From CAZBDU01 sp964490725 (GTDB taxonomy: Bacteria > Spirochaetota > Spirochaetia > SZUA-6 > DRHE01), in contig CAZBDU010000040.1 in NCBI GenBank assembly GCA_964490725.1, positions 1-45,807 on the forward strand: DNA of 45,807 nucleotides. The letters are read 5' to 3'. The notes below the pieces were generated by a model that saw nothing but the letters and a program-made list of their open reading frames with translations, was not told where the DNA came from and did no database searches. Position numbers and translations under genes: made by a program. This document shows, piece by piece, positions 14,891 through 24,450 of the stretch. Within the stretch, counting starts at the first letter, position 1, and each line of letters starts with the position of its first letter.

Positions 14891-16201
14891 CTACTTGCCC
14901 AGGAGCTTCTTGTACTCGACCCACTTCTTGGCGCCCTCGTCCATGACCTCCTGGACCGAGGCGTCGCCGTTCATAGCCTTGGCCATGAGGGGCCGGAAGA
15001 ACTCGCTCCACATCCCCATCCACTCGGTCTGGGTGCCGTTGCGCGCGATCTTGGCCTGGGCCTTGAACTTCTCCATGTCGATCCAGCTGGCCCAGGCGGC
15101 CTTGACGTCGGGATCGTCGAACAGCGGCAGGGCGGCGAACCCGAGCCCCTTCTCCACGGCCCAACGCTTGGCAACCTTGTAGTCGCCGCCGCCGAAGGCC
15201 TCGATGAACTTCCAGGCCGCGTCCCGCCGGGCCGGGTCCTTGGCGGCCTGCGTGGTCATGCAGTAGAACTTGGCGAACCCCAGCGCCCCGTGCTTGGCCC
15301 CCGGCATGAGCGTCATGTCGAACTGCCCGTGCAGGGCCGTGTTGGGAGCGTTCATGGCCGCCAGCATGTAGTTGTACATCACGCTGAAGACGTGCTGGCC
15401 GGTGTTCATGGCCAGGTTGACCTTGGTCTCGTGGTTGGAGCCGAAGTCCATGATGTCGTGCTTCACCTTGGCGTCCTGGATCCACTGCATCTGCTTGAAG
15501 GCCTCGGAGTTGGGATCGTTGAACACCGGGTTGAGGTCCGCATCGAACATGTCGCCGCCGCGCCCGTATACCTGGGAGATGAAGGCCTGCAGGAAGTTGG
15601 GCAGGGTGGCGTTGTACTCGTAGGCGAAGGGATGCACCATCCCCCCCGCCTTGAGCTTCAGGCTCTCGTTCAGCACGTCGTCCCAGGTGGCGGGCGGCTG
15701 CATGCCGTTGTCGCCCAGGATCTTCTTGTTGTACTGGAAGGTGATCAGGTCCGCGTAGTAGGACAGCCCGTAGAGCTTGCCGTTGTAGGTCATGTCCGCC
15801 AGGGCGTAGTTGGCGGTCTTGTCCTTGTACTTCTTGACGTCCGGGAAGTAGTCCTCCAGGGGAGCCGCCCACCCGGCGGCGGCAAACTCCGGCAGCCAGT
15901 CCTCCCCGTTGTAGAACACGTCGGTCTGCGTCTTGCCCTTGAAGCGCAGCACCATGGTGTCGTGGTAGGTCGGCCAGGTGTAGTCGGTCAGGTTGACCTT
16001 GATGTTCGGGTAGGCGTTCATGAACTGATTGATGTTGTCCTGGATCGTCTCCAGCGAGTAGTTCCAGACCACGAACTCCAGGGTGACCGGACCTCCCGGG
16101 GCCGCCTTGGCCCCTTCCTGCTTGCCTCCGGCGAACGCGGCGGCCGGGACCAGCAGGGCCGCCGCCACAAGCAGCACCCACCAGCGCGTGTAGTTTTTCA
16201 T
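14891..16201 (-). CDS. Extracellular sugar-binding protein of an ABC transporter
   Basis: 436-residue family-1-type solute-binding protein. It has a basic N-terminus (MKNYTR), a hydrophobic core and a likely cleavage after AFA at about residue 24; the mature start GGKQEG resembles binding proteins of spirochaetes. The mature part has the expected fold pattern (VTLEFVVWNY at about 39-48, then a motif FNDPNSEAFKQMQW before the hinge). There is no lipobox Cys, so it is probably a periplasmic rather than lipid-anchored protein. The start ATG has AAGGGGG upstream. The substrate is likely an oligosaccharide or polyol, judged only from the two permeases, the Gfo/Idh enzyme and the galactokinase-family kinase nearby. 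Confidence 0.92.
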   Translation of the reverse strand: MKNYTRWWVLLVAAALLVPAAAFAGGKQEGAKAAPGGPVTLEFVVWNYSLETIQDNINQFMNAYPNIKVNLTDYTWPTYHDTMVLRFKGKTQTDVFYNGEDWLPEFAAAGWAAPLEDYFPDVKKYKDKTANYALADMTYNGKLYGLSYYADLITFQYNKKILGDNGMQPPATWDDVLNESLKLKAGGMVHPFAYEYNATLPNFLQAFISQVYGRGGDMFDADLNPVFNDPNSEAFKQMQWIQDAKVKHDIMDFGSNHETKVNLAMNTGQHVFSVMYNYMLAAMNAPNTALHGQFDMTLMPGAKHGALGFAKFYCMTTQAAKDPARRDAAWKFIEAFGGGDYKVAKRWAVEKGLGFAALPLFDDPDVKAAWASWIDMEKFKAQAKIARNGTQTEWMGMWSEFFRPLMAKAMNGDASVQEVMDEGAKKWVEYKKLLGK

Positions 16202-16265
16202 AGACACCCCCTTGTTGATACAGTTTCCGGCGCCCCGGCGCTTCCGCCCTGAGCGCCAGCAAGTC

Positions 16266-16294
16266 ATGGTAGGGCAACTTCTGCCAGAAAGCAA
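16266..16294 (-). promoter_or_regulatory. Promoter of the sugar ABC transporter operon
   Basis: Minus-strand TTGCTT (16294-16289), 17-base spacer and TACCAT (16271-16266). This gives a leader of about 58 bases before the binding-protein ATG, so unlike many genes here it is not leaderless. Confidence 0.55.
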
Positions 16295-16341
16295 GCAAAA
16301 AGAAGCGGCTTCCCCCGGGAGATGAGACCGCGGGCGCCGGC

Positions 16342-17526
16342 TCAGCCCGCCTCCCCGGGGGCCCGGGCCGCCTTTGCCGGCAGGCTCTTCAGCCGCTCGG
16401 CCGCCTCCAGGAGGGTGCCCGCCCGCTTGGCGAAGTGGAAGCGCACCAGGTGGCGCACGTCCTCCCGGAAGAAGCTGGAGCCCGGCACGCCGGCAACCCC
16501 CACCTCGCGGGCCATCCACTCGCAGAAGGCCACATCATCCGCTCCCCGGGCGTGCTCTGTGATATCCACCAGCACGTAGTAGGCCCCCTGGGGAGCGGTG
16601 TAGGCCAGGCCGGCCTCATCCAGCCCGCGCAGGAAGACCGCCCGCTTCTCCGCGTAGCCGGCGGCCAGGAGCTCGTAGTAGGAATCCGGCAGCCCCAGCG
16701 CCGTCACGGCCGCCTCCTGGAGGGGCGCCGCCGCCCCGACGGTGAGGAAATCGTGTACCTTGCGCGCTCCGGCGATCAGGGCCTCCGGGGCGATGATGTA
16801 GCCCAGCCGCCAGCCGGTGATCGAGTAGGTCTTCGAGAGGGAGCTGCAGGAGAGAGTGCGCTCGAACATCCCCGGCAGGGAGGCGAAATAGGTGTGCCGG
16901 TGCGGCTCGTAGACGATGTGTTCGTAGACCTCGTCGGTGAGCACGAACACGTCGTGCTTCTCGGCCAGCTCCGCGATCAGCAGGAGCTCCTCCCGGCTGA
17001 AGACCTTCCCCGACGGGTTGGCGGGGTTGCAGAGGATGAGAGCCTTGGGACGCCGCCGGAACGCCCGCCGGAGCTCCGCGGGGTCGAAGTCGAAGGCCGG
17101 CGGCCGAAGCGGCACGTAGACCGGCTCCGCGCCGGAGAGGATGGCATCCGCCCCGTAGTTCTCATAGAACGGCGAGAAGACGATCACCCGGTCGCCCCGC
17201 TCGCAGACGGTCATCATGGCCGCCATCATGGCCTCGGTGGCTCCGCAGGTCACCACGATGTGCCGGTCGGGGTCTATGGGCAGTCCCATGAAGCGGGATT
17301 GCTTGCGGGCCAGCGCCTGCCGGAAGTTGGGCGCCCCCCAGGTCACCGCGTACTGGTGCGGCCCCCTGCGGGCGGCGTGGGCCAGCGCCTCGGCCAGCTC
17401 CGGCGGCGGGTCGAAATCGGGGAAGCCCTGCGAAAGGTTGATGGCCCCATGGGCGTCGGCCACGCGCGTCATGCGCCGGATCACCGACTCGGTGAAGCCG
17501 TCCAGGTGACGGTTGATTGTTGGCAT
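16342..17526 (-). CDS. Class I/II pyridoxal-phosphate aminotransferase
   Basis: 394-residue fold-type I aminotransferase of the aspartate/kynurenine aminotransferase branch. The PLP-binding Lys232 is in SSLSKTYSITGWRLGY. Asn168 in NPANPSG, Asp198 and Tyr201 in TDEVYEH are the usual cofactor contacts, and an Arg in VRFHF near the C-terminus would bind the substrate carboxylate. The sequence NLSQGFPDFDPP near the N-terminus is typical of the MalY/kynurenine-aminotransferase-like group. The start at 17526 is chosen for AAAGGAG 7 bases upstream and the normal family N-terminus; the frame is open further upstream. The exact amino donor is not readable. It may be unrelated to the transporter downstream, which has its own promoter. 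Confidence 0.9.
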   Translation of the reverse strand: MPTINRHLDGFTESVIRRMTRVADAHGAINLSQGFPDFDPPPELAEALAHAARRGPHQYAVTWGAPNFRQALARKQSRFMGLPIDPDRHIVVTCGATEAMMAAMMTVCERGDRVIVFSPFYENYGADAILSGAEPVYVPLRPPAFDFDPAELRRAFRRRPKALILCNPANPSGKVFSREELLLIAELAEKHDVFVLTDEVYEHIVYEPHRHTYFASLPGMFERTLSCSSLSKTYSITGWRLGYIIAPEALIAGARKVHDFLTVGAAAPLQEAAVTALGLPDSYYELLAAGYAEKRAVFLRGLDEAGLAYTAPQGAYYVLVDITEHARGADDVAFCEWMAREVGVAGVPGSSFFREDVRHLVRFHFAKRAGTLLEAAERLKSLPAKAARAPGEAG

Positions 17527-17545
17527 GCCGGCTCCTTTCCCTCCT

Positions 17546-17572
17546 CCTATACTACAGATTCGCCAGTATAGG
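17546..17572. promoter_or_regulatory. Inverted repeat upstream of the aminotransferase gene
   Basis: Perfect 8-base arms CCTATACT (17546-17553) and AGTATAGG (17565-17572) with an 11-base centre, 20 bases before the aminotransferase ATG. AT-rich against the local background. Either an operator or a 5'-leader hairpin; I could not assign a clear -35 box. Confidence 0.4.
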
Positions 17573-17676
17573 AAGGAAGCGTCTGCCGCCGCCCGGCCGC
17601 TCCCGGCGCAGCCGTCTCCCGACGCCCGCCTGGCCGGGCCGCCCCCACCGGGGCCGCCTGCCCTGCCTCCGTCCTG

Positions 17677-17705
17677 TTGACAGCCGCGGGGCCGGGGGAT
17701 ATGGT
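17677..17705 (+). promoter_or_regulatory. Promoter of the galactokinase-family gene
   Basis: TTGACA at 17677-17682 (consensus), 17-base spacer, TATGGT at 17700-17705. The -10 box ends 8 bases before the ATG at 17714, predicting a leaderless message. Confidence 0.75.
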
Positions 17706-17713
17706 CGATCCGC

Positions 17714-19207
<1,494 letters not shown>

Positions 19208-19256
19208 GGCCCGCCGGCGCGGGGGACTCCAGGCAACACCGCAGGAGGAAACGGAG

Positions 19257-20531
19257 ATGACGTCGCGTGAACGGGTGCTGAAGACTCTGGCCCACCAGGA
19301 GCCGGACCGGGTCCCCCTGGATCTGGGGGGGAGCGTTCTGACGGGGATGCACGTGAGCTCGCTGCACAGGCTGCGGCAGGCGCTGGGGCTGGACGCCCCG
19401 GGCACTCCGGTGAAGGTGACCGATCCCTACCAAATGCTCGGAGAGGTGGGCATGGACCTGGTCGACGCCCTGGGGGTGGACGTGGTGCCGATCCCCACCC
19501 CCACCACCCTCTTCGGGTTCCGCAACCAGGGGTGGAAGCCCTGGAGGCTGTTCGATGGGACCCCCGTGCTGGTGCCGGAGGGGTTCAACACGGAGCCGGA
19601 GGCGAACGGGGACATCCTCATGTACCCCGAGGGGGACCGCTCCCTGCCGGCGAGCGGCCGGATGCCGAAGGAGGGCTTCTACTTCGACGAGATCGTCCGC
19701 CAGCCGCCCCTGGACCCGGAGAAGCTCAAGGCCGAGGACAACATGGAAGAGTTCACCCGCATCTCCCCGGGGGACCTGGACTACTACCGCAGGGAGGCGG
19801 AGCGCCTGAGCCGGGAGACCGACAAGGCCGTCTTCGCCGGCTTCTGCTACACCAGCTTCGGCGACATCGCCATGGTGCCCGCCCCCTGGCTCAAGCGACC
19901 CAAAGGGATCCGCGACGTGGAGGAGTGGTACGTCAGCACGCTGACCCGCCGGGACTACGTCTACCGCGTCTTCGAGCGGCAGTGCGAGGTGGCGCTGGCC
20001 AACCTGGCGGACCTGCACGCCGCCCTGGGCGACAGCGTCCACGTCACCCTGGTCACGGGCACGGACTTCGGCGCTCAGAACGGCCTGTTCATCTCCCCCC
20101 AGGCCTACCGGGACCTGTTCAAGCCGTTCCATCTGGAGGTCAACCGCTGGCTGCACGGTCACACCCGCTGGAAGACCTTCATCCACACCTGCGGCTCGGT
20201 GGTAGAGCTCATCCCGGAGCTGATCGATGCGGGCTTCGACATCCTGAATCCCGTCCAGACCGCGGCGGCGGGAATGGATCCAGGGGTACTCAAGGAACGC
20301 TTCGGCGAGAGGATTGCCTTCTGGGGGGGAGGAATCGACACCCAGCGGACCCTGCCTTTCGGCAGCCCCCAGCAGATCAAACGGGAGGTCCGCGAGCGGG
20401 TGCGGCTCCTGGGGCGGGGTGGAGGGTTCGTGTTCGCCGGCATCCACAACATCCAGGCGGGAATCCCGGTGGAGAACCTGCTGGCCCTCTACGAGGCGTT
20501 CGGGGAGTGCCGGGAGGAGCTCGCTGGATAG
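19257..20531 (+). CDS. UroD-family protein, second type
   Basis: 424-residue member of the uroporphyrinogen decarboxylase superfamily, longer than the paralogue at 10785-11846. It has the N-terminal pattern SRERVLKTLAHQEPDRVP and the barrel motif FIHTCGSVVELIPEL near residue 309. Where the other copy has the C-terminal Cys, this one reads FVFAGIHNIQAG, so the third zinc-type ligand of corrinoid methyltransferases is missing. It is probably not a heme enzyme. AGGAGG lies 8 bases before the ATG, consistent with an internal gene of the galactokinase operon. Its role in sugar loci is not known. Confidence 0.85.
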   Translation: MTSRERVLKTLAHQEPDRVPLDLGGSVLTGMHVSSLHRLRQALGLDAPGTPVKVTDPYQMLGEVGMDLVDALGVDVVPIPTPTTLFGFRNQGWKPWRLFDGTPVLVPEGFNTEPEANGDILMYPEGDRSLPASGRMPKEGFYFDEIVRQPPLDPEKLKAEDNMEEFTRISPGDLDYYRREAERLSRETDKAVFAGFCYTSFGDIAMVPAPWLKRPKGIRDVEEWYVSTLTRRDYVYRVFERQCEVALANLADLHAALGDSVHVTLVTGTDFGAQNGLFISPQAYRDLFKPFHLEVNRWLHGHTRWKTFIHTCGSVVELIPELIDAGFDILNPVQTAAAGMDPGVLKERFGERIAFWGGGIDTQRTLPFGSPQQIKREVRERVRLLGRGGGFVFAGIHNIQAGIPVENLLALYEAFGECREELAG

Positions 20532-20595
20532 GCCCGCCTCCGGCCTTCCCTGCCGCTTCCGGCTTGCCGGTGCGCCTCCGCCCACCCCGCCGCCT

Positions 20596-20623
20596 TTGTT
20601 TTCCCCGCCTCCTGTGCTAATAT
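20596..20623 (+). promoter_or_regulatory. Promoter of the LamG-type lipoprotein gene
   Basis: Extended -10 TGC-TAATAT (hexamer 20618-20623) with TTGTTT 16 bases upstream (20596-20601). Nine bases lie between the -10 box and the ATG at 20633, leaving at most a 2-3 base leader. Confidence 0.6.
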
Positions 20624-20632
20624 TCATAGTGG

Positions 20633-22504
20633 ATGAAGCGAGCCCTGCGGCATCTGGTGCCGCCTCTTCTGGCCGTCCTTGCCCTGGGTGCCTGCAGCGA
20701 ACTGGCGCTGTTCGGCCCCTCGGCGGCAGACGAGCGCCGCATCGAGCTGCCCTCACTGAAGGAGGGGGATTTCCTGCACCCGGGGGATCGGATTGCCTTC
20801 CTGGTGACCGGCTCCGGCCCCCAGGGTGAGGTGCTCACCCTCGACATCGACCTGCAGAACGCCGCAGGCGTTACCGTGTGGAGCACGAGCCTGGATTCTC
20901 CGGCGCTGAACGAAGAGCTCCAGATAGTGCTCCCCGAGCTGGAAACCGGGCGCTACCAGATCGACCTTCGCCTGGACAGCTCCTCGGGGTCCCAGGAGGA
21001 ACGGCACCTGTCCTTCTTCTACGTCCAGGGCGAGTATGCCGTGGAGGGGATCAGCTCCTTTCCGCCCACCATCCTCCCCGGCGCGCAGATCACCCTCAGC
21101 GCCGAGCTGCGCTATCCCCAGGGGGCCGATCCCTACGTGCGCTGGAGCCAGGACAACCGGGTGTTCGCCGGAGGTGTGGTGAGCAAGGGCCTGAACCGGG
21201 TGTCCTGGCCCGCGCCCCAGGAGGAGGGGGTGTACTCCATCCGGGTGGAGCTCTTCCCGGTTGCGCCGCTCCGGGGTGAGTTCTCCTTCGCCTCGCCGGC
21301 GTCGCTGTCGGCCAGGCTCTACATCAGCGCGGCGCCTGCGGCGCGCGGAGACGGCCTGGGCCCGCCCGCCTCCTACCTGAGCCTGTTTCACTTCGACGGC
21401 ACCCTGCGGGACACGGGATTCGCCGCCGCCTCCGGCGGCCCGCAGGCCGCCGAGCCCCTGCAGAACCCCTCCTTCGTAACCCAGCAGAGCTATTCCGGCT
21501 ACCGGCTGGGGCCGCGGGCCGGAGCCGTCTACGACCGGTTCGTCCTGCCCGTGAAGGACGGCGCGTTGCAGCCGTTCACCATCACCGTGGATCTGGTTCC
21601 GGACTCCCCGGCCTCCCCGGGAGAGATTCTCCTGGTAACGGAGTCCGCCGGCACCTTTCGGCTGCTTCTCTCGGTGGACGGCCAGGGACGCCCGCAGGCC
21701 AGCATCGAGACCGGCGGCGCCACGACAACGCTGCCCTCGGGAATCGAGAGCCTGCAACCCGGCAAGGCCCAGCGCCTGGACCTGTCGGTGATTCCGAACC
21801 AGGGCTCACTCGCGGCGATGTGGTTCCTGAACGGCGTGCAGACCGCTTCCCTGGCGCGGGCCGTTCATCTCTCCGGCCTCACCGGGCAGGGAAGCACCAG
21901 GCTGGGTGGTGAGGCCGGCTACGGGGCGATCGTCAGCGAGCTGGGCGTCTACAGCCGCGACGAGCGCGACCGGCCGGCGGTGGACCCCGGAGTGTTCCGG
22001 GCCGCCATGGAGAGGCGCTACGGCCGGGCGCTGGTGCTGGCCGATGGCTTCGACGGCATGTACGTGGATGCGGACCTGCAGCTCAGCGGACAGGGCGCGA
22101 CCGAGAAGGGGAACCTCCGCCTGGCGGCGGGAGCCTCCGTCACCCTGCCGCTGTTCGAGGAGGGGGAGCGCGCCACGGTGGCCGAGATCCGCCCCGCCGG
22201 GGCCTTCTCCGCCGGCAGCCGGATCGAGCTCACCTGGGAGTACGGCAGCGCCCCGTTCGCCCGCATCGACCCGCGCGGCAGCCTGGCCGTTGCCGGGCAG
22301 GGGCCCGCCTCCTTCAGCGCCGGCGCAGAACCCCTCATCCTGGTGCTGGGCAGCGGGAGCCTCACCGTGGAGAGCCTTGAGGGGCGCCTCACCCGGCCGC
22401 TGCCCGCACCCGAGAGGGAGTCCCGCTGGGTGTCGCTGCGAGTGAGCGCACCCCAGGAAGCGCCTCTGCTGCTGGACAGCCTGCTGGTCCGCTGGCAAGA
22501 CTGA
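20633..22504 (+). CDS. Predicted lipoprotein with a LamG-like domain
   Basis: 623 residues. The N-terminus MKRALRHLVP is followed by a hydrophobic stretch ending in the lipobox LGAC (Cys21), so it should be a lipid-anchored envelope protein. The middle (about 240-440) has the pattern of a concanavalin-A/LamG jelly roll, for example YLSLFHFDGTLRDTG, then FTITVDLVPD and GYGAIVSELGVYSRD. Flanking regions (about 40-220 and 450-620) are beta-rich with no motif I can name. A binding or structural surface role is likely; no catalytic residues are evident. It has its own leaderless-type promoter and no clear partner gene. Confidence 0.8.
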   Translation: MKRALRHLVPPLLAVLALGACSELALFGPSAADERRIELPSLKEGDFLHPGDRIAFLVTGSGPQGEVLTLDIDLQNAAGVTVWSTSLDSPALNEELQIVLPELETGRYQIDLRLDSSSGSQEERHLSFFYVQGEYAVEGISSFPPTILPGAQITLSAELRYPQGADPYVRWSQDNRVFAGGVVSKGLNRVSWPAPQEEGVYSIRVELFPVAPLRGEFSFASPASLSARLYISAAPAARGDGLGPPASYLSLFHFDGTLRDTGFAAASGGPQAAEPLQNPSFVTQQSYSGYRLGPRAGAVYDRFVLPVKDGALQPFTITVDLVPDSPASPGEILLVTESAGTFRLLLSVDGQGRPQASIETGGATTTLPSGIESLQPGKAQRLDLSVIPNQGSLAAMWFLNGVQTASLARAVHLSGLTGQGSTRLGGEAGYGAIVSELGVYSRDERDRPAVDPGVFRAAMERRYGRALVLADGFDGMYVDADLQLSGQGATEKGNLRLAAGASVTLPLFEEGERATVAEIRPAGAFSAGSRIELTWEYGSAPFARIDPRGSLAVAGQGPASFSAGAEPLILVLGSGSLTVESLEGRLTRPLPAPERESRWVSLRVSAPQEAPLLLDSLLVRWQD

Positions 22505-22600
22505 GGCCGCCCACCCGCCCGCACCGAAGCGCTCCCCTCGTTCACTTTATTGATTTCCTGCTTGTGGTTGTGTATGAAAGGCGTCCTCGATGGCAAAATT

Positions 22601-22608
22601 ATTGATCA
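22601..22608. promoter_or_regulatory. ATTGATCA box 1 of the DUF2089 promoter region
   Basis: First of two ATTGATCA boxes (22601-22608 and 22643-22650), start-to-start distance 42 bases, on the two sides of the promoter. The core TGATCA is palindromic. The surrounding 100 bases are AT-rich in a GC-rich genome. Confidence 0.45.
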
Positions 22609-22613
22609 AGATA

Positions 22614-22642
22614 TTGACTTTATTAATCTGAAGCCTCATAAT
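22614..22642 (+). promoter_or_regulatory. Promoter of the DUF2089/SHOCT operon, with ATTGATCA box 2
   Basis: TTGACT at 22614-22619, 17-base spacer, CATAAT at 22637-22642, then 7 bases to the ATG at 22650. The second ATTGATCA box (22643-22650) overlaps the expected transcription start and the first base of the start codon. Confidence 0.75.
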
Positions 22643-22649
22643 ATTGATC

Positions 22650-23054
22650 ATGAAGCGAGCAACGATACGGGAGTGCCCCTCGTGCCAGGGCGCCCTGCAG
22701 GTGCGGGAGCTGTACTGTCCCAGCTGCCGTCTGCGCATCCAGGGGGATTTCCAGCCTGCCCACACCAGACTCTCCTACCTGAACGCCAGGGAGCTGGAGT
22801 TCGTGGAGCTGTTCGTGCGCCTGCGCGGCAACATCAAGGAGGTGGAAAAAGCGCTGGGGGTTTCTTACCCCACGGTGCGCGGCATGCTGGACTCGGTGAT
22901 CCGCAGCCTGGGCTACCCGCCCCGGGGAGGCCTGGGGGCGCCCAGGCGCAGGGAGATCCTGGAGATGCTGGAAAGGGGCCAGATCGGCGCGGACAGGGCC
23001 GCTGCCCTCCTCCGCGGCGAAGGCGCGGAGGAGCCCGAGACAGGGGAGGAGTGA
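22650..23054 (+). CDS. DUF2089-family zinc-ribbon protein
   Basis: 134 residues. The N-terminus has a zinc ribbon with Cys9, Cys12, Cys23 and Cys26 (CPSCQG and CPSC). A helix-turn-helix-like segment follows (IKEVEKALGVSYPTVRGMLD at about 60-80), which suggests DNA binding. The C-terminus has a short helical hairpin (EILEMLERGQIGADRAAALL) that is also found at the start of the next gene's product. DUF2089 proteins are commonly paired with such SHOCT-like proteins and are thought to regulate or sense, but no function is proven. The ATG at 22650 is chosen over TTG at 22644 because the -10 box ends 7 bases upstream, giving a leaderless message. Confidence 0.88.
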   Translation: MKRATIRECPSCQGALQVRELYCPSCRLRIQGDFQPAHTRLSYLNARELEFVELFVRLRGNIKEVEKALGVSYPTVRGMLDSVIRSLGYPPRGGLGAPRRREILEMLERGQIGADRAAALLRGEGAEEPETGEE

Positions 23055-23058
23055 AAGC

Positions 23059-23427
23059 GTGGACGAAGAGAAGATGCGAGTCCTGGAGATGATCCAGGAG
23101 GGCAAGATCACGGCCGCGGAAGGGGCCAGCCTCCTGGAGGCGCTGGGGGATGAGAAACCCGGCTCCGAGCCGCAGACCAGGGGAAGGACAGTCAAGGTGC
23201 GGGTCACCGAGAAGAGCACCGGGGCGGTGAAGGTGAATCTGGCGGTGCCCGTGGGGATCGTGCGGTTCCTGAAGGACATGATTCCCCCCTCGGAGCGCGC
23301 CAAGCTGGAGGACCACGGCGTGGATCTGGAGGCGGTGTTCGCCAACCTGGACGCCGGCGCCCCGGGAAAGCTCGTCGACATCGATGACGAGCACGAGGGT
23401 CATCTGGTGGAGATCTGGATCGAGTAG
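23059..23427 (+). CDS. SHOCT-like domain protein, partner of DUF2089
   Basis: 122 residues starting with GTG, 4 bases after the DUF2089 stop, with GGAGGAG upstream. The N-terminal helical hairpin RVLEMIQEGKITAAEGASLL (about 7-26) is related to the C-terminal hairpin of the upstream protein. The remainder is a small alpha/beta domain (VKVRVTEKSTGAVKVNLAVP, then IVRFLKDMIP) ending with LVEIWIE. It resembles the cytoplasmic part of YvlB/LiaX-like proteins. The shared hairpin suggests that the two proteins interact or arose by domain duplication. It has no membrane segment. Confidence 0.82.
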   Translation: MDEEKMRVLEMIQEGKITAAEGASLLEALGDEKPGSEPQTRGRTVKVRVTEKSTGAVKVNLAVPVGIVRFLKDMIPPSERAKLEDHGVDLEAVFANLDAGAPGKLVDIDDEHEGHLVEIWIE

Positions 23428-23436
23428 GACCGCCGG

Positions 23437-24450
23437 CTACGAGCCGACGGAGGCCGTGGCGTCCGCCCGGTAGGCGGCCACGGCGCGGCGCAGCCCCTCC
23501 CGCCACCTCACCCGGGGCCGGTAGCCCAGAACCGCTTCCGCCTTGGCGATGCTGAAGTGGAAGTCGTGTGAGAGCTGATCCACGCGATAGCGGGTGATCG
23601 GCGGATCCACGCGGATCCCGAACAGCCTGTAGGCGCCGGCCAGCAGCCAGGCCAGGGCGCGGGCGGCCGGGATGGGCAGCTGCAGCCAGGGCCGGATCCC
23701 CAGCAGCTCGGCCGCGTAGCCCAGAAACTCCCTCCAGGTCACCCATTCCCCCCCGGTCAGGTTGAACACCTCCCCGGCGCTGGCCTGCTGCTCCAGGGCC
23801 AGCACGATCCCCGCGGCCAGGTCCTCCACGTATACGGGACAGGTGAGCGTCCTGCCGCCGCCCAGGGTGCCCTTGACGCCTCGGCGCTGGCCGTCCAGCA
23901 GGCGGTACAGCATGGTGGTATCCCCAGGGCCGTAGACATTGCCCGGCCGTACGGCGGTGGTGCGGAACCCCGGGGCGTTGGCGGCAATCACGTATCCCTC
24001 GGCCGTCTTCTTGGTGGCCTGGTAAGGATTCACCAGCGGATAGTAGGGCCCCTCCTCGGTGGTATTGACGTGGGGGCCGAATCCGTACACCGCCACGCTG
24101 CTCACGTAGAGGAAGACCCGAACGCCGGCGGTCCGCGCCTCTTCCAGGAGCAGCGCGGTGAGCTCCACGTTCAGCCGCCGAAAGCCCTGCGGCGCGCCCC
24201 AGTCCCCCGTGAGGGCGGCCGCGTGCACCACCGCCTCCATGCCCCGCACCGCCTCGCGGGCCTGAAGGCCGTCGGTGAGATCCCCGCGCACCAGCTCCGC
24301 ACCCTCCCGGCCCAGCCGCTGGAGGTGCGGAGGCGGAAGGCGCCGCCGGTACAGGGCGCGCACCCGGTACCCCCCCTCCAGCAGGCTCCTGGCAGCCCAA
24401 CCGCCGACGAACCCGGAGGCCCCGGTGACCAGCACGCGCGCTGCCCTCAC
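23437..24450 (-). CDS. NAD-dependent epimerase/dehydratase (extended SDR)
   Basis: 337 residues. Rossmann motif VTGASGFVGGWAAR at about 8-21 and the active-site Tyr and Lys in NPYQATKK (YxxxK at about 142-146), preceded by the catalytic Ser in YVSSVAVYG. It resembles 3-beta-hydroxysteroid dehydrogenase/hopanoid-associated epimerases and dihydroflavonol-4-reductase-like enzymes more than UDP-sugar epimerases, so the substrate is open. The GTG start at 24450 shares GTGA with the stop of the CPBP gene upstream, which indicates translational coupling in one operon. It converges with the SHOCT-like gene. Confidence 0.88.
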   Translation of the reverse strand: MRAARVLVTGASGFVGGWAARSLLEGGYRVRALYRRRLPPPHLQRLGREGAELVRGDLTDGLQAREAVRGMEAVVHAAALTGDWGAPQGFRRLNVELTALLLEEARTAGVRVFLYVSSVAVYGFGPHVNTTEEGPYYPLVNPYQATKKTAEGYVIAANAPGFRTTAVRPGNVYGPGDTTMLYRLLDGQRRGVKGTLGGGRTLTCPVYVEDLAAGIVLALEQQASAGEVFNLTGGEWVTWREFLGYAAELLGIRPWLQLPIPAARALAWLLAGAYRLFGIRVDPPITRYRVDQLSHDFHFSIAKAEAVLGYRPRVRWREGLRRAVAAYRADATASVGS

